From Sphingobacterium sp. SGR-19 (GTDB lineage: Bacteria > Bacteroidota > Bacteroidia > Sphingobacteriales > Sphingobacteriaceae), in NCBI RefSeq assembly GCF_011043555.1, contig NZ_JAAKGS010000001.1, positions 620,001 to 684,000 of the forward strand: a DNA stretch of 64,000 nucleotides, read 5' to 3'. Positions 1 through 8,258 of the stretch are shown here, piece by piece; position 1 is the stretch's first letter; each line of letters begins with the position of its first letter. The position numbers were made by a program, and so were the translations under genes. The notes under the pieces were generated by a model. That model had not been told where the DNA came from. It did not search any database and was given only the letters and a program-made list of their open reading frames with translations.

Positions 1-119
1 GGTCTCCGCAATTTACAAATCAAAAATGGATAATTCAAGATATCAAAAACGGACAAACACCTGCACTACATTCTGTATTAGTTTTGCTTTCTAAGTATCA
101 CGAATCGATAGAAGTAAAC

Positions 120-608
120 ATGAAAACAAATGTGAGAAATATAACAGAAATTGTCATCAACATCAGCAGAATATTACTGATTGCCCTCTGGGGATATACC
201 GCCTCGATGAAACTGGGAAACATGGAGCGAAATTTAGATTCGATGCACAAGCAGTTTTTTCCAGCCTATGTCGGCGATATCCTGGCCTATCTTATACCGA
301 TCCTGGCTTTAATCACCGTGGTTTTTCTGTTTTATCGCACAAAAGTGGGGCTATGGCTATCTATCGGTCTACTCGCTTCATTCATCGCATTTATAATCAC
401 CGCATTTGCTGATTTATTCCCGGGGCAGACCTGCGCATGTGCGGGGATATTTCCGACGCTGGGCTATGTTTTTCATTTAGGGTTCAACATCATCATGCTT
501 GGTGTCGCCGTTACCGGCTTGATATTATATAACAAACAAATACGCGGGGAAGCCGAAAACCGCTACCAGAGTAGACAACATAAACTTTTTTATGAACAAC
601 ATGATTAA
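120..608 (+). CDS. MauE/DoxX-like redox-associated membrane protein
   Basis: A 162-residue integral membrane protein. About four hydrophobic segments are visible. A CAC motif (in GQTCACAG) lies before the last one, where MauE-like proteins carry a CxC-type redox motif. The family is thought to support thiol or quinone redox chemistry in the inner membrane; the substrate here is unknown. I chose the ATG at MKTNVRN. The frame stays open upstream to the window edge, so the TTG 36 bases earlier or a still longer protein cannot be excluded. The last codons overlap the next gene by 17 bases, so the two are probably co-translated. Confidence 0.7.
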   Translation: MKTNVRNITEIVINISRILLIALWGYTASMKLGNMERNLDSMHKQFFPAYVGDILAYLIPILALITVVFLFYRTKVGLWLSIGLLASFIAFIITAFADLFPGQTCACAGIFPTLGYVFHLGFNIIMLGVAVTGLILYNKQIRGEAENRYQSRQHKLFYEQHD

Positions 609-885
609 CAAAGTCATGAAAAACAATTCCACTTTTTGGGGAATAATGGCAGCAGCTGCTATTATGTTCTCCGCCGGCGCTGGTTACGCCGGTTCAAAAA
701 ATGTTCAAACCGCTACGCATTACAACGCTGAAATGGATCCCAATATCCCTGCCAATTGGCAGCCAATCACACCAGGGAGTCCGGGCGAGAGTGAGTGTAC
801 CCTAAGTACGCGCCCTTGTAAAGCCGTCCAAGACAGTCAGGGTAATTTTATCGTCACCGAATCAGGCGATCTTCCGTTAAACTAG
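592..885 (+). CDS. DUF6520-like small exported protein
   Basis: A 97-residue protein with an N-terminal signal peptide (hydrophobic stretch FWGIMAAAAIMFSAGAGYA, likely cleaved after AGYAG). The short mature domain has two cysteines six residues apart (CTLSTRPC) followed by a QGNF turn. This layout is typical of the Bacteroidota DUF6520 peptides, often found beside MauE/DoxX-like proteins. Function is unknown; the cysteine pair suggests an extracytoplasmic disulfide. Three in-frame ATGs near the 5' end make the exact start uncertain; the third (MKNNSTF) gives the most typical signal peptide. A strong terminator follows. Confidence 0.6.
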   Translation: MNNMINKVMKNNSTFWGIMAAAAIMFSAGAGYAGSKNVQTATHYNAEMDPNIPANWQPITPGSPGESECTLSTRPCKAVQDSQGNFIVTESGDLPLN

Positions 886-905
886 TAACGGCACTTAAAT
901 TATCA

Positions 906-937
906 AATCCCCATTTTTATCCAAATGGGGATTTTTT
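906..937 (+). terminator. Rho-independent terminator after the DUF6520-like gene
   Basis: Perfect 11-bp stem (AATCCCCATTT / AAATGGGGATT) with a 6-base loop and a T run on the plus strand. It also separates the convergent tlpA-like gene, whose stop codon follows directly. Confidence 0.85.
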
Positions 938-939
938 CG

Positions 940-2229
940 TTAACGACTTCTATCCCGATCTTCTATGATCAGTTTATCATAAATCGCCATTTTTTTTTCC
1001 AATCGCAGACCATAAGGTTTCAATGCAGCGTTTATCTCATCTAGCGAACGTATCGATCCCAATAGATGTACACTGATCTTACCTGTGTATCCAGTTTTAT
1101 CAACGAGGGGCTGCTTTGCTCCATAAAACACAGTAGATTCAAGTGCTGTCATTAATCCTGATATTGTTCCGTTATCGATTACGATACCATCCATATCGGT
1201 CCGGTAGCGTCCCTCCTCTTCGCCAACCACTTTCCATAGCTTACGGGGATTCGGATCAAATTCAGTCAATACCAAACAGGTGTCCGTTGTTTCGACGGTG
1301 TGCGCATGGAACATCGGAAAGGCGACGCGAAGATCGGATATCATTTTTTCAAAAAGATCTTCTTTCGAAGAAACGACGGCTTCATAACTTACACCATGAT
1401 CCACGAGCCAATCCAAAAAACGCATTCCCTTCAAACCTGCAGTGGCGAAGTAACTCGACCTCGACCTCACCTCTATCGCACTGTCGTTAATGAACCTTTT
1501 CATTTTACCAAAGGCGACCCGGTACAAATTCTCCAGCGCCATGTTCGTTCCCGTGAATTTAGTTTTGTCAATATTATCTATGTGGTTTAAACTGTAACCA
1601 CTGGAAGTCCCAATTCGTTCGATGTAACCAGTGGCCAAGGAGTAATTTTGAATGTCGATAAGATTTAGATCGGCATTCTTTTGCAAAAATCCCAAAAGTG
1701 TTTCATTATGCCGGTCAAACGATTCTATTTTTTTATCTATTTTATTCCTGAGATTCGTTCTTCCCTCTGTCAGGGCCAACTGCACAGCTTCCCTTGTTAC
1801 CTCCTCCGTCACTGCGATAACTCTCCCCTCTTTAAGCCATACGTAGTGTGGAATAACGCGGTGCGGAAAAAGTCTGGAAAGAAGCGTATCGCCGAATAAT
1901 TTTGGAGAAGTATGCACATACATTCCTCTACTTTTGCGTTTCTCCAGAAATTCCAGCACCGTCTCCTTATTCTCTGAAGTTATCGTGATCACCTCTACTT
2001 GATCGAGATTTTCCTGCGCGATACTATCTACTTTCGGCATCGCAGCCAAACAGGCTCCACACCATGTAGCCCAAAAATCTAATAGAACAAGTTTTTTCTC
2101 ACTCAACGCTCGGAGATCAACACTCGACTCTGAACGATCATGAAGATCGTTTAACATAATGGAAGGGATTGCCTGTGCCCTAAGCGTAAGGCAAGCAAAC
2201 AGCATACCTATTATCATAAAATATTTCAT
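940..2229 (-). CDS. TlpA-like thioredoxin-domain protein
   Basis: A 429-residue exported protein. A signal peptide (MKYFMIIGMLFACLTLRAQA) is followed by a thioredoxin/TlpA domain at about residues 25-150, with active site WCGAC in FWATWCGAC and a cis-proline loop at RVIPHYVW. The remaining 270 residues have no fold I recognise. Such proteins are common as the last gene of SusC/SusD operons and are presumed periplasmic thiol-disulfide proteins. It lies 12 bases behind the susD-like gene on the same strand, so one operon is likely. The long C-terminal part is a Bacteroidota-specific extension. Confidence 0.85.
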   Translation of the reverse strand: MKYFMIIGMLFACLTLRAQAIPSIMLNDLHDRSESSVDLRALSEKKLVLLDFWATWCGACLAAMPKVDSIAQENLDQVEVITITSENKETVLEFLEKRKSRGMYVHTSPKLFGDTLLSRLFPHRVIPHYVWLKEGRVIAVTEEVTREAVQLALTEGRTNLRNKIDKKIESFDRHNETLLGFLQKNADLNLIDIQNYSLATGYIERIGTSSGYSLNHIDNIDKTKFTGTNMALENLYRVAFGKMKRFINDSAIEVRSRSSYFATAGLKGMRFLDWLVDHGVSYEAVVSSKEDLFEKMISDLRVAFPMFHAHTVETTDTCLVLTEFDPNPRKLWKVVGEEEGRYRTDMDGIVIDNGTISGLMTALESTVFYGAKQPLVDKTGYTGKISVHLLGSIRSLDEINAALKPYGLRLEKKMAIYDKLIIEDRDRSR

Positions 2230-2241
2230 ATTATTATCTTT

Positions 2242-3606
2242 CTATTCTCTAATATTTTGTTCCAGCCCCGAAATCTCAACCTCATCCTGCGGTATCGCGA
2301 AAACGTACCGGCTACTGTTAGGCGGGAGATGGAACTCTTCTCCATTATATGTCCTCGACAGCTCGATATGCGTATCGCTACCTCCATTCAACCGTTTCAG
2401 ATCTGTCCAGCGCGTTCCACGTCCCACCAGCTCTTTCTGCCTTTCACCCAGTACCCATTGAAGCAATTCGCTTTGGTTTTGTGGTACATCGGCAGTTGAT
2501 ACATTATCTACATAGCGGTTCATCAGCAACCCTTCCATTGTTTTTATTCCTTCCTCCAACCGGTCATTACGAACAAGGCTCTCTGACTTGATCAGATAAA
2601 GCTCATCTGTTGCCAGTCCGGTAAAATGATAGGACGAAGCACCGGAATATGTACCCGTATACAATTTCCCCTCGTTAAAAAAAGTATGTTTGCGGAGATC
2701 GTCATCGAGGTAACTGTTATACAGTTCATCCGCCCCTTGAATACCCGCAACACCGACCAATGGAACATTGCTGCTTGTGAAGAATATGACCTCTGGATGC
2801 GTCGAAAAATTAAACTGGGAAAAAGGCAAAGCGCCTGTTGATGAGAGTGTATTGAAATCTAAGAGCGTTCCGCTGATTTCCAAGGCCCGGTCCGCAAACA
2901 ACAGGGCATTATCGAAATCACCTATGTTGAGAAACACACGCGCCATCAGAGCGTAAGCTGCCTGCACCGAAGGGTGCGTCTTCACCTGTGCCTGCTGTGG
3001 TAGAAGATTCATGGCCTCTGTGAGTTCGTCGATAATAAAGCGATAACCTTCATGCAACGTTTCCCGTCGAGTATCTCTGGGAAAAGCACTGTCGGTAATA
3101 ATCGGCACACCCAGTTGCTCGGTCGCAGATGGATCATAACCTTCCGCAAAATCCTGCAACAGATTATAATGCGCCCAGGCTCTGAAGTATAAAGCCCGCC
3201 CATACAATTCCTCCCAGACATTCCGATTGCCTCCATAATCGACCATTACACCAAGCGTCTCCAGTGCAATATTGGCATACATAATCTGCTGATAGGGCAA
3301 GTCCCAGGGAGAACTGTTTAGTCCGGTGGGATCAATTTCGGCATTCCATAGGTATAAATTCCGCTGCACTTCGGGAAGCGAAAGGATTTTTGAATCGGTA
3401 TAATAAAAGTCACCATCCGAGACCATGCGGTAATAATCCGTACGGTTCAATACGCTTGCATTATCCAACAGGGATTCGACATCCTGCAACGTTTCGACTA
3501 TCACTTGGGCCTTCCGGGGCTTGACCTCGAGAAACTCCCGAGAACACGCCCCCAGGACAGCCAATGCCAATAGCACCATAAAATATCTTCTATATATCTT
3601 TGTCAT
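2242..3606 (-). CDS. SusD/RagB-family outer-membrane nutrient-binding lipoprotein
   Basis: A 454-residue lipoprotein. The signal peptide ends in a lipobox (LAVLGAC), giving an N-terminal lipid-anchored cysteine. Conserved SusD features are visible: an early ALYFRAWAHYNLL helix, the tetratricopeptide-like helical region, and a C-terminal RQKELVGRGTRWTDLKRLN segment. SusD proteins sit on the cell surface and bind the substrate of their partner SusC channel. The gene is 20 bases behind the susC-like gene. Substrate cannot be told from sequence; no glycoside hydrolase is adjacent, so a peptide or other polymer is as likely as a glycan. Confidence 0.92.
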   Translation of the reverse strand: MTKIYRRYFMVLLALAVLGACSREFLEVKPRKAQVIVETLQDVESLLDNASVLNRTDYYRMVSDGDFYYTDSKILSLPEVQRNLYLWNAEIDPTGLNSSPWDLPYQQIMYANIALETLGVMVDYGGNRNVWEELYGRALYFRAWAHYNLLQDFAEGYDPSATEQLGVPIITDSAFPRDTRRETLHEGYRFIIDELTEAMNLLPQQAQVKTHPSVQAAYALMARVFLNIGDFDNALLFADRALEISGTLLDFNTLSSTGALPFSQFNFSTHPEVIFFTSSNVPLVGVAGIQGADELYNSYLDDDLRKHTFFNEGKLYTGTYSGASSYHFTGLATDELYLIKSESLVRNDRLEEGIKTMEGLLMNRYVDNVSTADVPQNQSELLQWVLGERQKELVGRGTRWTDLKRLNGGSDTHIELSRTYNGEEFHLPPNSSRYVFAIPQDEVEISGLEQNIRE

Positions 3607-3626
3607 TACTTTATTTCTATTTTTGA

Positions 3627-6600
3627 TTAAAGGATAACGTTAATTCCAAGACTGAACGTCCGGATCGGTAGATAATCGACATTGGTAAAATCCGGATCGT
3701 ACACAGCATCCGATTTCTTCCAGAGCAGACCGACATTATTGACATAGCCATATATACTCAAACGGTCGATTCCGCTCCGCTTCCATTTGTCCAAAGGAAA
3801 GCTGTATGATAGACGAACATCCTGCAACCGCACGTGATCCGCTCTCTCAATATTGACATCGGCATAACCATAATAAGTTTCCCGGCTTGCTACTGCTTCG
3901 GACGGCATGGAGGGTATCTGCGTATGCCCTTGATCGCCGGGCTGCTGCCAGCGGTCGGCGTAATCGCCGTGTCCGACTTCTCCTCGGAACAAACTGGCTG
4001 CGTAGTTGACTGAATTCCTTCGGTAATAATAGCCACCTCGGAAAGTAATGTTCGCGGAGGCAGACAGTCCGTTCCAGTCCAACGTGTTCCGAAATGCGCC
4101 GTACCACACGGGGCGGGCAGGACCATGATACGTTAAACTCTCCGTTGTTGCAGACTGCAATATCTGTGGGTAGTCTTTTGAAGCTTCTCCATTTAGAAAA
4201 CCAATTGGATCTCCGTTCTCCGGGTCCAGTCCTCCCCAAGGCAGGCTATACAGTGCCCAAAGCGGCCGGCCTTCGATCGGATTGATCGTCATGCCATCGG
4301 TTTCCGCAAGAATACGTGTAGCAGGAACTGGGTTCGCCCTGTAGGCAACCACTTTATCCTTCACCGTATTGACCAGCAACTGATTGCTCCACCGGAATTT
4401 TCCATCGACAGGTACGGTATTCACTACCAATTCGACGCCTTTGGCATTTGTTCGCGCAAAGTTACCCGTGATCGTTTTAATGCCGGCTGTTCCTGGTGAA
4501 GGTATCGTGCCGATAACATCATCCCCATCTTTGTTGTAATATTCTACCGATCCGGATAACCGTCCTTTCCATAGGGAGAAATCGACGCCCAGATTATAAG
4601 TTGTTATCTTTTCCCAACGCAGGTCCGGGTTTCGCGGAGTTACTATGTTGGCAAATGGTAACTGCGTCAATGCGTGCCGCGTATTGTAGTACGCTGTCGT
4701 ATAGGCCGTCAAATTCCTATTGATATTTCCAGTCCGACCATAAGTGGCACGTACGTGTAAACGGTCCACAGTTTCGGAGCGAAAAAAACTTGCGTTTGTC
4801 AAGTTCCACCCGACACCAAGAGAATATAACGGAACACGCTTTTGGTTGGTATTCACTCCGAACAGATTGCTCTCGTCGAAACGTAGACTTCCGGTAAAGG
4901 TATATCGGTGGTCGTACACATAGGAGACGTTACTGAACACCGAACGGAAGCGGTCAACCGTCCCCGTTTCATTATCCATAAAGGGTATGAGATTGTAAGC
5001 ACTGTATGGATTGAAATAGGCAGTATAGTAATCCTTATAATTTACCGACTGGCTCACCCCCACCCGGTCATCATACCCATAGGAACGTCTCCTATCGGTA
5101 TCCGTCTGCTGGTCGCGGATTTCGTAACCAAGGATACCGTTAAGCTCGTGCACAGCATTAAAATTATAATTAAAATCGGCTTGTAGACGGAGGTTGTGCG
5201 CCTTCGAACGGACGTTGTCCAGATCCAGTATGCCGCCCATCGGTATCGGATAGGAAAGTGCGCCGGTGGTCGCGTCCCGTTGTGTCAGCCGATTTATCTC
5301 ATTACGGGCATAGTAGCTGTCCATGTTATACAGTTGCCTGTTGTGGGTGTTGCCCGTCCAATATTGGTATTGGGCATGTATATTGATTCCCGCCATTAAT
5401 TTATACCGAATTCCGGCGTCCATACGCAGGTCGTTTCCTCTGCTCGTCCTGTCGTTGTTGTCCCTGTCAAGGAGCGGCACGTAAGACCAGTCGAGCAGTC
5501 CGTCGCCCCCGACCGATTCCAGGTAACCCAGCCGGTAGTCTTTTGTTACCGGCAACGGGTTTCCCTGTTCATCGGCGAGCCTTGCGTAAGGAAATATGGT
5601 CGATGTGGGAATATTCCGGTATCCCATATAGGTAATCTCGGTCATCCCGTTGGTCTGATTCCGTTGGGAAGTAAGGGAAGCCTGACCGGAAAGTTCCAGT
5701 CTGTTATCCAGTAAAGACCAGGTGTTCCCGATGATACCGCTGAAACGGTTTCCGATATCGCCCACGACCTCGGTCTGGTTCCGGTCGTAACCGACAGATG
5801 CATGGTAACGGTTGCCACCATTGTTGCCCTGCGTGCGGAAGGCATACTGCTGCATGACCGGTGCGCGGTAAAAGTATTTTTCGTAATCCGAACGGATATC
5901 GTATCCTTTCAGCTTCTCGATCTCCCGCTCGAATTCGTCATAGCGGTCTGGGTGCTCGCGCTGCTGGATAAACAGTTCGACCGCAGGATTCAGCGGCATT
6001 TTGGACACCGAGTTCTCGTAGTTGGTGTAAAAGCCACGGTCGAAGAGCATCCGTTCGACCTCAATAAAATCCGCACTGGACATCAGCGGCTGGTAATGCA
6101 CGTCCGGCGTATGCCCTACGGTGGTATTTGCATTTGCTTCGATCTGCGTACCGCCTCGGTTACCCGCCTTCTTAGTAGTAATGACGATTACCCCATTACC
6201 TGCCCGCGCACCCCAGATACTCGCTGCCGCAGCATCCTTCAGCACCGTGATACTCTCTACATCGTTTGGATTGATGTTATTGATATCGCCTTCATAGGGA
6301 AAATTGTCTACAATGACCAGCACACGGGCATCGGAGTGTATCGTGTTCTGCCCGCGGATACGCATCTGTGCTGCGGCTCCCTTTCCGTTGTTGAAGATCA
6401 GGCCAGGTGTTACATCGGCCAGACGGTCCAGCACATTGCTCCCTACCCTGCGGTTTAGCAACTCATTATCAATCTGCACAAAACTCCCTGTAGCGCGCTC
6501 TTTCGGTAATTGCTGATATCCTGTACTTACCACCTCGACTTCTTCAAGCTGGTTTTCAAGTGGCTCGAGTGATATAGTTAAATAGGTAGTCTTTTCATCA

Positions 6601-6896
6601 TAGTCAATAGATTGTAGTTGAAAGCCAATGTGTTTCACCTCGATGGTTCCTGTACTTTTATTCGCCGGTATGCGGAACCTGCCCGTTTCATCGGTACTGG
6701 CGGAAACCCCGTTAGCACGGACAGAAACCCCTTGGATAGGCTCACCATCGACGCTCGACAGCACCTCTCCCATCAATACTGTTTTTTGCCCTTCGGCAGT
6801 CCGCGGAATCGCGGACTGCGCCCAGGCGTCTGATAGATTAAACAACATGAAACATAAGAATCCCAAACAAAGGATTCTTATGTTCTTCAATGCCAT
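3627..6896 (-). CDS. SusC/RagA-family TonB-dependent outer-membrane receptor
   Basis: With the ATG at MALKNIRIL this is 1089 residues, normal for SusC. Order: signal peptide ending DAWAQS; carboxypeptidase-like regulatory domain (GEPIQGVSVRANG); a connecting strand (VEEVEVVSTGYQQLPKERATGSF type); plug domain with QMRIRGQNT, VLVIVDNFP, VESITVLKDAAAASIWGARAGNGVI; then a long beta-barrel ending in an aromatic strand (FSLGINVIL). It imports the ligand captured by the SusD partner using TonB energy. The frame stays open a further 699 bases upstream through two repeat arrays, but that would put 233 low-complexity residues before a good signal peptide, so I reject the longer start. Confidence 0.92.
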   Translation of the reverse strand: MALKNIRILCLGFLCFMLFNLSDAWAQSAIPRTAEGQKTVLMGEVLSSVDGEPIQGVSVRANGVSASTDETGRFRIPANKSTGTIEVKHIGFQLQSIDYDEKTTYLTISLEPLENQLEEVEVVSTGYQQLPKERATGSFVQIDNELLNRRVGSNVLDRLADVTPGLIFNNGKGAAAQMRIRGQNTIHSDARVLVIVDNFPYEGDINNINPNDVESITVLKDAAAASIWGARAGNGVIVITTKKAGNRGGTQIEANANTTVGHTPDVHYQPLMSSADFIEVERMLFDRGFYTNYENSVSKMPLNPAVELFIQQREHPDRYDEFEREIEKLKGYDIRSDYEKYFYRAPVMQQYAFRTQGNNGGNRYHASVGYDRNQTEVVGDIGNRFSGIIGNTWSLLDNRLELSGQASLTSQRNQTNGMTEITYMGYRNIPTSTIFPYARLADEQGNPLPVTKDYRLGYLESVGGDGLLDWSYVPLLDRDNNDRTSRGNDLRMDAGIRYKLMAGINIHAQYQYWTGNTHNRQLYNMDSYYARNEINRLTQRDATTGALSYPIPMGGILDLDNVRSKAHNLRLQADFNYNFNAVHELNGILGYEIRDQQTDTDRRRSYGYDDRVGVSQSVNYKDYYTAYFNPYSAYNLIPFMDNETGTVDRFRSVFSNVSYVYDHRYTFTGSLRFDESNLFGVNTNQKRVPLYSLGVGWNLTNASFFRSETVDRLHVRATYGRTGNINRNLTAYTTAYYNTRHALTQLPFANIVTPRNPDLRWEKITTYNLGVDFSLWKGRLSGSVEYYNKDGDDVIGTIPSPGTAGIKTITGNFARTNAKGVELVVNTVPVDGKFRWSNQLLVNTVKDKVVAYRANPVPATRILAETDGMTINPIEGRPLWALYSLPWGGLDPENGDPIGFLNGEASKDYPQILQSATTESLTYHGPARPVWYGAFRNTLDWNGLSASANITFRGGYYYRRNSVNYAASLFRGEVGHGDYADRWQQPGDQGHTQIPSMPSEAVASRETYYGYADVNIERADHVRLQDVRLSYSFPLDKWKRSGIDRLSIYGYVNNVGLLWKKSDAVYDPDFTNVDYLPIRTFSLGINVIL
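6852..6883 (-). promoter_or_regulatory. Perfect 12-bp inverted repeat inside the susC signal-peptide codons
   Basis: ACATAAGAATCC, 8 bases, GGATTCTTATGT. The arms fall on codons for RILCLG, just after the susC start, so the mRNA would form a hairpin about 15-45 bases into the coding region. It could affect translation or stability. It may act together with the terminator-like hairpin just upstream. Confidence 0.55.
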
Positions 6897-6919
6897 TAAA
6901 GAAAATAATCTTCTTGAAA

Positions 6920-6956
6920 AACAAAGTAACCCTGTCAGACAAAGGGTTACTTTGTT
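6920..6956 (-). terminator. Terminator-like hairpin in the susC leader (possible attenuator)
   Basis: A perfect 14-bp stem (AACAAAGTAACCCT / AGGGTTACTTTGTT) with a 9-base loop. Read leftward it is followed by TTTTTC, like an intrinsic terminator. It lies 24 bases before the susC ATG and in the same direction, so readthrough at this point could control the operon. The loop and stem also encode residues of the open upstream frame, so coincidence with an alternate start must be considered. Confidence 0.5.
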
Positions 6957-6973
6957 CGTCATTGCCTCTGCCC

Positions 6974-7133
6974 CTACTTCTCTCCTACTCTTACTGTACC
7001 GCTGATCTACGCCAGAGGTACATGCGTTTAGTAGGTCAGTAGTGGATCTCCAGTAGCTTCTTAGTAGATCTCCAGTACCTTTTCGGTACACTCCCCGTAC
7101 ACTAACAGTACACTCGCGGTACATTAACGGTAC
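6974..7133. repeat. 11-bp-phased array of CTAC/GTAC/GTAG cores
   Basis: Fifteen 4-base cores begin at 6974, 6985, 6996, 7007, 7018, then 7031, 7042, 7053, 7064, 7075, 7086, 7097, 7108, 7119, 7130. Every step is 11 bases except one of 13. The left units are mostly CTAC, the middle ones GTAG (one GTGG), the right ones GTAC. The 7-base linkers differ between units, so phase and core are kept while the rest drifts. The array lies between the susC start and the TTCGG array. Confidence 0.75.
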
Positions 7134-7243
7134 CTCAGCTATTTTACGCAAAGGTTGCGTAAAAGGTACTACATCCTTACTGCATCTATACTTGATCCTC
7201 GCTTTAAGTGTGCCTAAAAAACGGTAAAAAACCAACCTGTTTC

Positions 7244-7459
7244 TTCGGGTGCTGTTCGGGTGTCCTTCGGGAGCGCTTCGAGTCCGCTTCGGGACTGGTT
7301 CGGGACAACTTCGGTATTGCTTCGGGTGAGCTTCGGTTGTTCTTCGGCTGCCACCCGAACAGCAGTCGAACACTTCCCGAACAGCGCCCGAACCAGTGTC
7401 GAACAAATCCCGAGGATATTCCGAAGAAACGTCGAACACCTCTCGAACGGTTGCCGAAG
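7244..7459. repeat. Inverted 11-bp-phased array: 10 TTCGG cores then 10 CCGAA cores
   Basis: TTCGG-type hexamers start at 7244, 7255, 7266, 7277, 7288, 7299, 7310, 7321, 7332, 7343. CCGAA-type hexamers start at 7355, 7366, 7377, 7388, 7399, 7410, 7421, 7432, 7443, 7454. All steps within each half are exactly 11; the halves are related by inversion about 7351/7352. The 5-base linkers are not complementary between halves. All frames through it are open on both strands because the core makes no stop codon, so apparent ORFs here are by-products. Confidence 0.8.
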
Positions 7460-7612
7460 GCAAGGCAACAGACGCTCTTTCTCCTTGGTTGGTTAAGATT
7501 TTTGAAAATCTTGGTGGTTTTTCTTTTCGGAAACAGGCTCCTCCTTCGCGTTGGCTAAAGGCCAGTCCTCTCCCACCCTTGTAAAAATGTTTCATTTTTT
7601 AAGGTTTTTAGG

Positions 7613-7687
7613 GTGTGGCCTAGAGCTTTGACTATAAAGTGTTTTTTGCTATTTCTCCTTTGTGCCTAAACAGAGCTTAGGCCACAC
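7613..7687. repeat. Imperfect inverted repeat upstream of the susC arrays
   Basis: GTGTGGCCTAGAGCT and AGCTTAGGCCACAC flank a 46-base AT-rich spacer; the arms pair except for one extra base. I see no gene between about 7,600 and 8,250. This interval holds only this repeat and the candidate RNA that follows. Confidence 0.45.
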
Positions 7688-7865
7688 GGTTAGTAAAATT
7701 GTTTCAGAAATGATGCGAACGATACGGGTTTTCATAATCGAAATAATCGGTGTGCATTGACGCATCTTTAGGAAAGCCAAAATGACTTATCAAGCTCAAT
7801 CAGCTTGCGGGTTTAGTAATATTTTTAAATAATTGTTTTTTATACATAACTCGCTTGTTTATAAA

Positions 7866-8038
7866 CGAGTCTCTTAGGAGCGGGTTTATAGCTATAAGCA
7901 TGAGGTCCCAACCTATGGTTCTGGAGGGCTAGCACACCCTGAGCACACATAAGAAGGGAACCCCATGCTTATAACATGGGAGTTCTTACTTCTCATCTTG
8001 TGCTCAATTGAAAGTGCTAGTTTCCAGAACAAGACTCG
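7866..8038. ncRNA. Candidate long-hairpin structured RNA (6S-like shape)
   Basis: Nested pairings: 7866-7872 with 8032-8038 (CGAGTCT/AGACTCG), 7918-7925 with 8023-8030, 7929-7935 with 8014-8020 (CTAGCAC/GTGCTAG), 7941-7947 with 7999-8005 (GAGCACA/TGTGCTC), 7951-7955 with 7983-7987, and 7962-7967 with 7975-7980 (CCCATG/CATGGG). The apical loop can also pair with the 5' bulge: TATAAGCATG at 7893-7902 complements CATGCTTATA at 7964-7973, giving a pseudoknot or an alternative fold. No convincing ORF overlaps. Size and rod shape recall 6S RNA, but I cannot confirm the family or the strand. Confidence 0.45.
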
Positions 8039-8040
8039 AA

Positions 8041-8074
8041 GCAGAAGCTTCATTGTTTCTATTGAAGATTCTGC
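8041..8074. repeat. Hairpin following the candidate structured RNA
   Basis: GCAGAAgCTTCA pairs with TGAAGaTTCTGC across a 10-base loop (11 paired bases, one mismatch). It may be part of the same transcript or its 3' end; no clear T run follows on either strand. Confidence 0.4.
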
Positions 8075-8244
8075 GAATTTACTAAATTAAGTAAACTATC
8101 CAATCAAAATGTAATAGTCACTCTGTGTTATACATTATTAAAAACAAAAGTACCATGATAATTTGTGAAATACTATTATTTTTAGTAGTTTTACCACCAT
8201 AAAAAGTAGTAAAAAACTATTTACCAATTGAAAATCAAAAAAGT

Positions 8245-8252
8245 TATCTTTG
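8245..8252 (+). promoter_or_regulatory. -7 box (TATCTTTG) for the first XRE gene, probably leaderless
   Basis: Matches the Bacteroidota TAnnTTTG element. It ends 6 bases before the ATG of the XRE gene, so transcription should start at or next to the A of the start codon. Confidence 0.5.
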
Positions 8253-8258
8253 TTAAAT

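Noticed and set aside
1143..1899. Short rightward frames within the tlpA-like gene
   Set aside because: All are shadows antisense to a well supported gene.
5802..6458. A 218-codon rightward open frame
   Set aside because: Antisense to the plug region of the susC gene, with no recognisable motif.
7244..7459. CRISPR array
   Set aside because: Repeat cores are 5-6 bases with 5-base linkers and inverted halves; there are no spacers and no cas genes.
7208..7558. Several long frames on both strands through the TTCGG/CCGAA array
   Set aside because: The array core creates no stop codon, so all frames are open; the products are low-complexity.
6897..7595. 1322-residue SusC
   Set aside because: The extension precedes a complete signal peptide, which would then be internal; normal length is reached from the ATG at 6896.
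7866..8038. Retron msr-msd RNA
   Set aside because: No reverse transcriptase gene is nearby.
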